This document shows, piece after piece, positions 11,137 to 21,143 of a stretch of 64,000 bases of DNA. The stretch spans positions 7,514,501 to 7,578,500 of the forward strand of contig JAGUCH010000002.1 of NCBI GenBank assembly GCA_019096065.1, read 5' to 3'. A model generated the notes under the pieces. It saw only the letters and a program-made list of their open reading frames with translations, made no database searches and was not told where the DNA came from. The translations under genes and the position numbers were made by a program. Numbering within the stretch: the stretch's first letter is position 1; each line of letters starts with the position of its first letter. The DNA comes from Paracyclopina nana. Taxonomy: Eukaryota > Arthropoda > Copepoda > Cyclopoida > Cyclopettidae.

Positions 11137-11658
11137 ATGGCAATCACTTTAAGCGAGTTAGACTTGGCTCTTCACAATTTTACAAGTGAATATGGCAAGT
11201 TATATATCAATCACAGGACTGCAAGGTCTCCATGCCCTGGGGGAGTCGGCAATTACGGCTTCAATAGCTTCAACTTTTTAACGTTTATGGTGATGGTGCT
11301 CAATGTCGTGGCCAACGTGAACAACAACATCAACAATAACAACAACAACAACAACGACATCAACTTGAACAGCATCACTCAGGACTCCAATAGCGTAGTG
11401 TCAAATTCTGATAATATGAACACGATCATGGCAGATATTTTGCCAGTGCCAGGGAAGAAAAGGAGGAAAAGAAGCATTGACATTGCTTTTGAACTGGCGG
11501 ACTTTGTGAACATGTACAATCCAGATTGCGAAGCGTTCCATGTTTGCTTGCAACTAAAAAAGTTAATGCGAAGACTTGACCTCCAAGACATAATCATGGA
11601 AAATAGAAAATTGCTCAAAACCTTCAACTGCAAATTTGTAGGCCCAAACTGTAACTAA
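11137..11658 (+). CDS. Asn-rich protein 3 with furin-type site
   Basis: From ATG 11137 the frame runs 173 residues to a TAA. It holds CPGGVGNYGFNSFNFLTF, a hydrophobic block, a poly-Asn tract, the tail DINLNS, a strong dibasic processing site (KKRRKRS) and a C-terminal region with four Cys (PDCEAFHVC ... FNCKFVGPNC). The frame is open well upstream of 11137, and a hydrophobic stretch there (RLFVLQGLLWLG) could be part of a signal peptide reached by an unseen upstream exon, so the 5' end is uncertain. The layout suggests a precursor cleaved by a furin-like enzyme to release a Cys-bearing tail; that is inference. The next paralog begins 17 nt after the stop. Confidence 0.68.
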   Translation: MAITLSELDLALHNFTSEYGKLYINHRTARSPCPGGVGNYGFNSFNFLTFMVMVLNVVANVNNNINNNNNNNNDINLNSITQDSNSVVSNSDNMNTIMADILPVPGKKRRKRSIDIAFELADFVNMYNPDCEAFHVCLQLKKLMRRLDLQDIIMENRKLLKTFNCKFVGPNCN

Positions 11659-11675
11659 ATCGTGTAATTTCAGGC

Positions 11676-12926
11676 ATGGACAACCAATCTGGGGGGCAAG
11701 CCAATTGCCCAGGAGGAGTTGGCAACTTTGGCTTCAATTCCTATGACTTGCTCACATTTGGTCTCTTGGTCATGGGAGCAGTTTCCAGCGCAGTGATTGT
11801 GAATACCAACAAGAATGAAAACAATGACAACAACAACGATCTTCAAGCCTCGCTTGGCCAAATCAACACCAACAATCAAATGGCGACAGCCGACCAGACC
11901 AATACCAACATGGCAATGATCATTGTTCCGCCATCTGGAACACCCGTGGTCATCCCTGTAGGAAAAATGATCAACAACAACATTGAGCTTGACCCGCGAT
12001 CCTTGAGCCCTGGAACCTCATGGAAAGGCAGGGACTTCGAGGCTTTTGACGACGGCTTGATCATCCAGGAAAATCAAGACAAGTACAGAGGCCTTGTGGC
12101 CTTCGGTACAATAGACGAGCGGAATATTTTCCACACTCTATCTTTCTATCAAGGCCAACCCGTAACATGGACCCTCCTTCGAGATTTGGCAACAAACAAG
12201 AGGCTGGCCAAGGCTGAAGCTCAAGTTATCCCTTTTGACGAGTCGCCTGTGTTTGTGCCCACTCAAGTCCTTGATAAGTTGTATGACCAGGTCCTTGGCA
12301 AATTCACTGCAGCCAGCCTGGTGCAGATTGCAGCACCACCCGTTGGACCCTTGATTGTTCTTCCAATTGGAGCCGTTTTGGAGGATGGACAAATTTTGCT
12401 CAATGACGGCATGGAAGTTGAAGGCATATTCTGGGACAGCCCAGACAGAACCCTCTATGACAATGGCACCATTGTATACAAGGCAACCAACGCACGCGAG
12501 CAAGCAAAGATCTCTTTTGCCACTGTGGATAAAAGTGGACATGCCAAACTGCTTCCAGCTCTGGGCAATTTTGCCCCATCTTTGAGTTTACTGCGAAGCC
12601 TTAACATTAAGCCGAGAGCAATGTCCGTTCAAGTCACCACAAATGTTGACTTGAATACCGAAGATTGGAAACACATAAGGAAAGGCAAGAGATCCGTGGA
12701 TGCAGCTTCAAATGTGAGGCATGCTGTGTCTTTGTCTGCAATCATGGATGAGCTAGACTTGCCCGAGTCAAGCAACGTGAACGATGAGCTACTATGTCGC
12801 GCATTCAAGCAACTAGCCAATAATGACGACTTGGAGCGAAAAGTGATTGACTTCATGCCCAATGCAAAGTGCTTCTACCGTGCTGTTATTAGCGAGTGTC
12901 AAGGAAGAAAAGATCAATTTCGTTAA
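11676..12926 (+). CDS. Asn-rich protein 4 with internal duplication and furin-type site
   Basis: An uninterrupted 416-codon frame from ATG 11676. It starts with CPGGVGNFGFNSYDLLTF and a hydrophobic block, then a short Asn-rich tract. Unlike its paralogs it has two related modules of about 125 residues (GTPVVIPVGK near residue 90 and GPLIVLPIGAV near residue 225), each followed by a similar acidic/aromatic block. A KGKRS processing site and the family Cys tail (LLCRAFKQ ... AKCFYRAVISEC) follow. An acceptor-like TTTCAG ends 2 nt before the ATG, so either an upstream signal-peptide exon is missing or the transcript is trans-spliced there. Function unknown. Confidence 0.75.
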   Translation: MDNQSGGQANCPGGVGNFGFNSYDLLTFGLLVMGAVSSAVIVNTNKNENNDNNNDLQASLGQINTNNQMATADQTNTNMAMIIVPPSGTPVVIPVGKMINNNIELDPRSLSPGTSWKGRDFEAFDDGLIIQENQDKYRGLVAFGTIDERNIFHTLSFYQGQPVTWTLLRDLATNKRLAKAEAQVIPFDESPVFVPTQVLDKLYDQVLGKFTAASLVQIAAPPVGPLIVLPIGAVLEDGQILLNDGMEVEGIFWDSPDRTLYDNGTIVYKATNAREQAKISFATVDKSGHAKLLPALGNFAPSLSLLRSLNIKPRAMSVQVTTNVDLNTEDWKHIRKGKRSVDAASNVRHAVSLSAIMDELDLPESSNVNDELLCRAFKQLANNDDLERKVIDFMPNAKCFYRAVISECQGRKDQFR

Positions 12927-13993
12927 AATCGTTCAAAGTGGCAGCACCAAAATCGCTTTGTGATTTGAGCGCAGTTATTTTTGCAGAAATTAGCTAACTG
13001 TTTGTCCCGTGCACGCGCTCAAATAATCAGTTCCACCGCCTCGGACACCAACTGGCACTACGCCATTTCGTTCCAGAAATGCAGAAGAAACAAGCTAACA
13101 ACTCCTTCTCTGATTTATCAATATTTTTGCCGCTATGAAAAAAGCTTTTTTTCATCCGAAACACATAGCTTCAATTTTCTAACCATTTTTAATATTCTCC
13201 TTCATCACTACTAAGATCCAAGCTTTGCATATAACATTTTGTCAAAATATTTGCCAAAGTTGGGAAATATTTTCCTTGCATTCAAAGATAGCTCACAATT
13301 TTAGGCTATCGGTGCTCTCATTAATTAGGACGTCACAGCCAGCTTTAAAATATGATGCTCATGAGCTAGCATTTTTTTGCTCACATCTAGCTAAAAAAAA
13401 TAACGACTGCCACAAAAATTAGCTTTCATTAGGGCAATTTAGACAAACACAATGCATGTCCAATTTTTTTTTTTTGGCATATCCCTTTAGCTAGTTTAAA
13501 GTCTATTGAATAATAATTGGCGTCAGATTGAAAAACTAATTCGAACAACGTTGCATTTTATTACGTGTTTTTGGGTGAGCGTAAATTACAGATCAAGCGT
13601 CTCGAAGATAATTGGATTTGTGGTAAACAGCTATGGAGACTCTTTTGTAACGAGATCCTTTGACGCGCTGGGAGAAAGCACAATCCAAACTTGCTTTCAT
13701 ACAGCAGTGACACAATAAATTAAATAAAGCTAACAATATTTTTCATCAACAATAGAGCAATTCAGAAATGGTTTGTAGAAAAACTTTCATGCTGAAGTGT
13801 GCGAAAAAATGCTTACATAATTCATCTTGGGGTGATGGCAGCCACCAGCACGCTGCGGCAAAAAGCAGCAATTTCGTCCCGTATTTTTCTGTGAAACGTA
13901 CCCTGCTGCTGCTATTTCGTTCCGATAAGAAGTTGGCCGCCCTCCAATCTTTGTGATTGTCAGTTCAGCCCAAAAACTCAGCAGAGAAACACA
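12927..13993. other. Intergenic, no gene seen
   Basis: About 1 kb with only short open frames lacking domain features. The last 30 nt before the CREG start follow a TTGTGATTGTCAG acceptor-like sequence. Confidence 0.5.
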
Positions 13994-14753
13994 ATGAAGC
14001 TCACTTTAGCAATTTGCGCATTGATGGCCCTCGATTTCACGTCACCTTTGAGTATCCAAGACGGAATACATCAATTAATTGAGGGCAATTTTCATGAACT
14101 GCATCCAGTTCCGCCACCGCACACGGAACCAGCAAAATTGGCCAGATTTATTGTGCATTACTCAAGTACGTTATGCGCACCTTAAGAGGCCATTTTTACT
14201 ATAGCGAGCATTTTTCAGACTGGGCATCAATGGCGACTCTTTCTTCGAGAAATCCCAAGGGATTTCCATTTAGCAACATCTTCAGTATCAGCGATGGCCC
14301 CAATCCAAAATCAGCAACAGGGACTCCTTACTTTTACTTCACTGACATGGAAATGTCCGTTCAAGATCTCCAGGTATAATATAAATATTTTAGCATCATA
14401 CAGCTCTGACTACTAATTTTAATTGCTGCTCCAAGGAGGACAATAGATTATCATTGTCCATGACCCTAGACCAGGGACCCTTTTGCAAGGAACAAGGCTT
14501 AGACACTCAGGATCCGCCATGTCCGAGGGTGTTTTTAAGCGGATCTTCTGTCAAAATTGCCCAGGGATCCGAAGAAGAAGAATTCGCACGAAACGCTCTT
14601 TTTGCGAGACATCCACAAATGGCAGATTGGCCCAAAGAGCATGAGTTTTATTTTGCCAAAATGAATGTGGAAGAAGTGAAAGTGCTAGGCTACTTTGGTG
14701 GGGCAACTCCAGTGGATTTGAAAGAGTACTACAATACTTCGCTGGCCTATTAG
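13994..14753 (+). CDS. CREG1: CREG-like secreted glycoprotein
   Basis: CDS is join(13994..14165, 14219..14373, 14436..14753), 214 residues, close to the usual length of CREG (about 220). It has a signal peptide (MKLTLAICALMALDFTSP) and then the flavin-reductase-like split-barrel typical of CREG: ARFIVHYSNWASMATLSS, PFSNIFSISDG, TGTPYFYFTDME, and CPRVFLSG. The end holds RHPQMADWPKEHEFYFAKM and an N-glycosylation site (NTS). Family members are secreted or lysosomal and do not bind flavin; the original E1A-repressor role is disputed. All introns are about 55-60 nt and in frame. The poly(A) signal at 14849 lies about 60 nt before the stop of a probable converging gene. Confidence 0.9.
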
Positions 14754-14848
14754 TTAATCGCCAAAGAGGAATTCATCTATCATATCAAAGGCAGTTTTAT
14801 TGGCCTCGAGTGCGAATGCTTGCGACCAAGAATTGGATTAAAAATGTG

Positions 14849-14854
14849 AATAAA
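14849..14854 (+). terminator. Poly(A) signal of CREG
   Basis: AATAAA 96 nt after the CREG stop codon. Confidence 0.6.
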
Positions 14855-14910
14855 CTTTTTTTCGCGAAAGCCAACAAAGTAACGGATTAATTTGGACAAT
14901 TTCAGACGTC

Positions 14911-15268
14911 TTAATATACAAATTTTAAATATCTATCATGCACCCTAATCAGTTCAGCCTCAACGACGGTTAAATCTAAGTCAAGACTAGCATTCTGACA
15001 AAAAAAAGTCAATTTTTCAATACAATGGCCAATGTTCTATTCCCAGGAAATCTCCAAGTAAATCGTGGCAAAAAGAAGCCTACCTTTCTCGTATTGAAGC
15101 TTCTTGATCATGTCTTCTCCAACATACAGAAACACGTATGCGTTTAGTTAGTAGTTAGGCCACTGCGCAATCTTTAATTCCGTTTCATTCCTGTCTAGAC
15201 TTGTTAATTGCTCCTTGGGCGTCGGAGCTCGATCTCGGAGTCTCTGACTGCTTTTTTATTGTTAGCCA
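14911..15268 (-). CDS. Probable small minus-strand gene, exons unresolved
   Basis: Three pieces read like protein on the minus strand. One is a start MDILANNKKAVRDSEIE near 15265. The second is an Ile/Lys/Glu-rich piece (GEDMIKKLQYEK) ending at a GTAGGC donor near 15083. The third is a final exon 14994-14911 after a TTTTTTTGTCAG acceptor, encoding ASLDLDLTVVEAELI and ending in TAA. The amphipathic, coiled-coil-like character resembles a prefoldin-type or similar small helical protein, but I could not join the exons with consistent phases. Its position, converging on CREG and diverging from APC5, suits a compact gene. cDNA would settle it. Confidence 0.35.
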
Positions 15269-15474
15269 AGATATCCATTTCTTGAGTAAGTTTACAAAAA
15301 TTACCCAAAAGTTCCTATAAAACGCCAAAATTATGCTCATTTTGGTTAGAGTAGTAGTCCGGTTGTTTCCGCCAATCCATTACTTGTAAGTGCATTTGTG
15401 GCACTTTGAATACATAACTATCTGGTAGCCGTTTAGTATTTGTTTTGGAGTTTAGGTTGCAAAAAATTCAAAAC

Positions 15475-18288
15475 ATGAAGGAAGTGGTGAAGAGTTTGCT
15501 CGCTAATCGGCACGATTTCAGTGTGTTAGAATACGTTTCTCCTTACAAAATTTGTGTGGCTATTTTCCTCGATGAGTTCTGCTCGCTTAAATCGCCCAAA
15601 GCCAGGGAATGGCAGACGGACCCGGCTTACGAATTTGAGGAAATCTTTTACAACAGCTACACATTTGAACCGATTCAAAGAAAGGATTTTTGCAAGTTGA
15701 TCTTGAAGCTGATGCAAAATGTAGATGCTCCATTGTCAGAGTTGGCAGATGCCATTTTGAATTCTTCCACACTCAATATTCATCCCGCCCTCAAGGCTTG
15801 CTGGAAACGGAGATTGGCTGGCATTTGCTCAGATCCTATTTCGGAGCTTCTCGTGACTATGAGCGAAATGGAGAAGACTGTTTTCTCGGCCAAAGTGGTG
15901 CCACTTCTTCATAGGTAATTTTTCTACCCTAGCCAGTAGCCACGTTGACAAGCTTTTAAGCCTTTTTTGTCACCTAAATTAAAATGCATCCTAGGGCGTC
16001 TGTCAGCGGACTGTTTCTCCGAAGACTTATATTGGGCTTTGAAAAACTGTCGTTTAGCGAAGTGTCCAATTTAGCCCTTCACTTTAAAGACTACTGCTTT
16101 GAGGGCTTGAATGTCATAGCTCAACACGAAGAGTTGGATGATCCCAAAATCAGCTTTCTGCTCACCGAAGTTGTTCACATGCTTAAAGCACTGATTGAGG
16201 AGCAGCAAAGTCATCAACTCGACCAAACCTTGGAACTCGCCTCAGTTAGTGAGGAGGCAAAACACAAAGTACATTCCCTAGTTCAAGACTTGTGAGACTT
16301 TTAATCTACTTTTTTTTCATAGGAAATTTCATGGACTAGAAGGCAGTGCGATTTGTACGTATCCAAGCAAGTGGAATTGCTGCAAATTTCAGAGGCTCAT
16401 GCCGATTCAGCACCTGCAATTGAAAAGGTTGTGGCGAGCATAATGCAGTGCCATCCGGATTTGCCACAAGCTCAATATTTGTCATACTTGAATGCCTTGA
16501 GGATAAATGACTTTTGCGCTGCTGTCAAGTCGCTTTATTGGAGCTTTGACAGAAGCTGTCAAAGCGAGTCTTTCTTGCACCCAGATCTCCCAGAAATGAG
16601 TGAGGAGACCGATAGAGGATTCCGATACGCTGCCCTTAATTTAGCTGCATTACATGCAAGATTCAATCATAAAGCAGAGTCTATGAACGTCCTCAAGGAG
16701 GCCATTATGATGGCTCAAGAGGCGAATGATCATCATTGCCTGCAGCATGCTTTGACTTGGCTTTTCAGGTATTTATTTTTTAGACAAAATAAATTGAAAC
16801 GAGTCTCCATATTTTTTTCAAATAGGGTGCAACCCAAGCAAGAAAACAAGCAGTTTTTGTTGCAAAGATGTGTATCGAAGTGCCAAACACTTGGTTTGAG
16901 CTACCTAACAACATTAGGTATCCAAACGTTGGCTCAAGTTGTGGCAATGTCTACTCCAAGCAATGGGAAAACCTCTTCGCCTGCTGTTGTGATGGACATT
17001 CTCTCAAAAAGTGATCTGGTCAATTGTCAACACTCGTTGGTGGAAATGATTCTGAACAGCTATGCTCAAAAATCAGCCTTTTGGACTATGTTCGGACGAG
17101 GACACTTGGCCTCTGTCACCGCTCAACTTTTATTAAACCTAGATTCCTCTGGAGGTATGCATGTGAAAGCCTAAGAATACGTTTTTTCTATAAGACCCTC
17201 AATGCCTGTTCAGGATCGTCACAACGGTTGTACAATTCTGGAGAAGCTGTAGCTATTGGCTTGACCAATGTTGCGAAGCGTTGCTGGGATCTGGGCAAAA
17301 GCAAAGAAAGCGATCTGATCCTAGAATATGCCAAAAGTCTATTTCCTAGAGAATCAAGCATTTGTGGAGCCATCTGGAAATCTGTTCAAGTGCATATTGA
17401 ATTCCAGAGAAGCCTCAACGAAACTGATTGGACGAACGCTGAGCAAAGCATCAAGTCCAGTCTGGCCTTTGCAAAACATCCTTCTGAGCCTTTGTTTCTT
17501 CAGTTACAACTTTTCGTTTGCCAAGGCAAGGATCTAGAGGCCTCGGAGGTCTGTCATAAGTTGAGTGACCTTGAGACTGAGCTGTCTGCACTTGATAAGG
17601 TCAGATTTTATTTGCACCAAGCTGAAGTTTTCTGCTTGTCTGGCCACTATGCAGGTAAGTTTTCAACATTGGTATTTTTTATTTTGCTTAGCTAAAGCTC
17701 ATCTTTTAGACGCAATTTTTCCGTTAATGTCAGCTATGAAAACGGCGGCTGCCCACAATTTGGATTTTATGCATGCTTTGGTTACCTTACACACTGCTCA
17801 TATTCAGGTAAAAAAAATGATGAGATTGTTGATGTTATAAGCATAACCGTATCAAATTTAGCTTCAACTTGGAATGGCATCAAGGGCTTTAAAAACGACT
17901 CAATCTTGCCTCGCAGCCATACTTGGACATGGCAGTTTATTTGAATGCTCTAGAGCTAGGGTTCTGTTTGCCAAGTGCTTGGTAGCATCTTCCAACAAGG
18001 ACAGTGTCTCTATTTTTAAATCAATATCTCATCTGCGTTCGGCTTATGAAGGTTTCATGCTTCTGAGGGCTCATCACAGAGCCAAAGACGTTTTGTACCT
18101 AATGGTAATTTTGTTTTACGATCACTGTTAGCGATCCCTTTTCTTTATTTACCTGATTTTTTTCACAGGCACGCCTGTATCATGTTTTGGAAGAATTCCA
18201 CGAAAGAAACCAAGTTTCTGCGGAACTGAAGCGCTTAGAAAATCAATATCCTACCAATGGACCATCTCAATTGGCTATAATGCTTTGA
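15475..18288 (+). CDS. ANAPC5: Anaphase-promoting complex subunit 5
   Basis: CDS is join(15475..15914, 15995..16291, 16340..16768, 16826..17154, 17214..17654, 17710..17807, 17862..18104, 18169..18288), 798 residues against about 755 in vertebrates. All phases agree. Diagnostic stretches are VSPYKICVAIFLDEF near the N-terminus, SVSGLFLRRLILGFEKLSFS, AQYLSYLNALRINDF and GFRYAALNLAALHARF, followed by TPR-like helical repeats to the end. APC5 is a scaffold of the anaphase-promoting complex, the nuclear E3 ubiquitin ligase that triggers cyclin and securin degradation; with APC4 and APC1 it forms the platform. The start was chosen as the first in-frame ATG, 19 nt after an acceptor-like GGAGTTTAG. 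Confidence 0.95.
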
Positions 18289-18373
18289 AATACATATATA
18301 CATACGCAGTCATGAACTCACGATAGTATTGCTGAGTACAAAGCAAAACAAGTCCACAGGTAGCAATGGGACT

Positions 18374-19536
18374 ATGACTCCAATTAGCAAAATAGACTTA
18401 GCAATTCTTGCTTTATCGATCATCTTCCCATTAGCATTGCTTCAGCAAATGCTTCACCTTCAAGGTGAATTGAAAGAAAATTTGGTGAGCTTAAATATTA
18501 GTGTCAAGCATGAAGAAATCAACAATCCTGAAATTGTCGTGTTTGCGAGAGTTCCTAAGACCGGTAGCCTGGCAATCAATACTATGCTAGAGCAATTGAG
18601 AGACATTCACAATTATTCAGTGTTCAGGCAAGTTGAAGGTGCTCCCAGCTTTGGAGATGAATTTGAACACACCTATTATCCTGATGAGGGCAACCGCAAG
18701 CTACTCTTTGAGTCACTTGTCAATTACCCCATTAGACCTGTTATGTTGGCTAGGCACGTCAATTTTTTTGATTATGCCGAACTTTATCCACAGGTAAACG
18801 CTTACTCAGCAAGATAATTCGATTTACTAGGTTTATTTGTAACGCAGCAAACTATTTCTTTCTTTTAAAGGATTTGTCGAACCACCCAACGCATTTCAGT
18901 TTTGTGAGACACCCAGTGGACCGAGCAATATCTTTTTACTACTATGTTAGGAGTATCAACTATTTTATAGAGGATGATCAGGTCGAGATATCTCCGGGTG
19001 TTTTGCCCATAAAAGCACTAAAGGAGCCCATCGAGGATTGCTTAGCCCGCAACAGCATTGAATGCCGATGGGAACAAGGAATGAAAGTTCACGGCTCTCA
19101 GATGGGAGGATTCCCTAGCCAAATGTCTTTCTTCTGTGGCCATCATCCTGATTGCAATAAATTTGAGTCTGAGGCTCTTTACAATAGGGCAGTGGAGGTC
19201 GGCCTTTGCTAAAACGTGGAATCAATACATGTCGATTAACATATTCTTACATTGCAGAACTTTGAGAAGCACTTTGCCGTTGTTGGTGTTTTGGAGTTGT
19301 TCAACCAATCAATTCAAGTTTTAGAGGCCTACCTACCCCGATACTTTAAAGGGGCTCAGCAGCTTTTGATTGATAAGCCAGAAATCATGAGCACTAATCA
19401 AAATTCGGCGAAGCCCAAGGTGTCATCAAATGTAAAACGGATTCTGTCAGCCAACATGACCAAAGAAATTGATTTTTACTACTTAGTCAGGCAAAGGCTA
19501 CTACGACAGTACAAGGCAATCTCTATTCTTGAATAA
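18374..19536 (+). CDS. Heparan sulfate 2-O-sulfotransferase-like enzyme
   Basis: CDS is join(18374..18793, 18871..19197, 19258..19536), 341 residues. It is a type II Golgi protein with a short cytoplasmic tail and a signal anchor near residues 7-24 (LAILALSIIFPLALL). The PAPS-binding motifs are present: 5'-PSB in RVPKTGSLAIN and 3'-PSB in FSFVRHPVDRAIS. The PSQMSFFCGHHPDC segment is typical of the uronyl/HS 2-O-sulfotransferase (Sulfotransfer_2) family, which transfers sulfate to the 2-O of uronic acid in heparan or dermatan chains. Which acceptor is used cannot be told from the sequence; HS2ST or pipe-like enzymes are both possible. The start is 85 nt after the APC5 stop. Confidence 0.85.
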
Positions 19537-19537
19537 A
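19532..19537 (+). terminator. Poly(A) signal overlapping the sulfotransferase stop
   Basis: AATAAA spans the TAA stop codon (19534-19536), leaving a very short 3' UTR. Beclin 1 starts 125 nt later. Confidence 0.5.
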
Positions 19538-19661
19538 CACTTGCTGATCTGGTAGCTCTGCTTGCTCTTTTGACAGCTGCTTAGCCTGCAAATTGCTAAT
19601 CTGAAATCAGTTGCATGAAAGGGACGACGTATTTTAAATTTTTCACATAGTCAACTTACCT

Positions 19662-21128
19662 ATGGCGGAAGTACCCGAGGGGATCAGCTTTGTGTGTCAA
19701 AGATGCCTTCAGCCTCTGAGGATAGACCCTTCCTTCTATTCGATGAGCGAGCACACATTAGCAGAGCTCAGCTTGCCCTTATCGCCAGCTCCAGAGGCAG
19801 ACCTCGTAGTCACTGAGGCCAAGATGGACCATTTTGTGCCGCCATTCAAGCTTGGCCAAGACAACAATTCCAACAAAAAGAGCCACGGGTTCACACTTGT
19901 TGGCGAATCGGGACAAAACGTGACGCTTGGCAACCGCCTAAAAACAACGGCCGAATTGTTTGACATTATTTCCAACAATGGTGACATTGATCACCCTCTT
20001 TGTGAAGAGTGCACTGATAACTTGCTAGAAACTATGGACCAGCAACTTAAAGTAAGTATATGCTTTACACCATCCGTTATAAGTTTAAAAGGCAAGTGCT
20101 AAGACGGAATTCCGATTTGCACCGTGTTTATTTGACGAAAAAAGTTAAAAGTAATGGAACCTTTCTTTAATCTAACGCACACGTAATGAGAGTATTTCAA
20201 CAATTTTCCTACTTTATAGCTGGCCGAAGATGAAGCCCAAGAGTATCAAGCACACCTTCATAAGCTAGAAAATGAGACCGATGATAAAAGTCGCGTCAAT
20301 GAGCTCAACAACGAGCTTAAAGCTCTCCAGGATGAAGAAGCATCCCTGAGAGACCAACTTGAATCATTGAGGCTTGAAGAGATCGAGGCCAAAAAACAGT
20401 TGCAACTGCAAAAAGAAGGCAGGGCTAATATGGAAAAGGAAGAACTCAAGTTCTGGAAGGAATACTCTAGACACAAAAGACAGCTGCTGATGGCTGAAGA
20501 CGACTTCCGTAGCTTGGATTGCCAGCAAAAGTATGCTTTGGCACAATTGGAAAAACTGAAGAAAACAAATCCTTTCAACGCCACATTTCATATTTGGCAC
20601 ACAGGACATTTTGCCACGATAAATGGCTTTAGGTTGGGAAGGCTGCCTCATGTTCCGGTAGAGTGGGCCGAAATTAATGCGGCTTGGGGACAAACCGCAC
20701 TTTTGCTCTGGTCCTTGGCAAGAAAGGTCGACATGACTTTCCACAAGTATCAGGTCGTGCCATATGGGAGCTATTCTTATGTGAAAATTCTAGCGGACGA
20801 CAAAACCTTGCCTTTGTACGGCTCAGGAGGGTTTCGCATGATTTTCGACTCAAAGTTTGACATGGCAATGGTTGCCTTCCTTGATTGCCTCACTCAATTT
20901 GCTAATGAAGTGCAACGGAGGGGAGCTTTTTCACTTCCGTACGAAATGGACAAGGGCAAAATTCGAGACGCCAATTCTGGTCAGTGGCATTCCATCAAGT
21001 TACAATTCAATTCCGAAGACATGTGGACCAAATCTCTTCGTTACATGCTCACCAACTTGAAGTGGGGTCTGGCGTTTGTCAGCATGCAGTACAACAAACA
21101 GGATGATAATCCAACAGTCGATAATTAA
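19662..21128 (+). CDS. BECN1: Beclin 1
   Basis: CDS is join(19662..20051, 20220..21128), 432 residues (vertebrate about 450). The N-terminal zinc-type Cys pairs (FVCQRC and later CEEC) flank a BH3-like helix ([14 protein letters not shown]). A long coiled coil of Glu/Leu-rich heptads covers residues about 135-240, and the evolutionarily conserved domain runs to the C-terminus ([20 protein letters not shown], ending [13 protein letters not shown]). Beclin 1 is the regulatory subunit of the class III PI3-kinase (VPS34) complexes that start autophagosome formation and act on endosomes. A TTTTTCACATAG acceptor-like sequence ends 11 nt before the ATG. Its stop is 15 nt from the stop of converging EXOSC4. 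Confidence 0.96.
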
Positions 21129-21143
21129 ATGAAAGTTGCATTT

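Noticed and set aside
11137-12926. Asn-rich genes 3 and 4 as one fused gene through a 36-nt intron
   Set aside because: The GTAGGC...TTTCAG join would put gene 4 out of frame and remove the conserved last Cys of gene 3.
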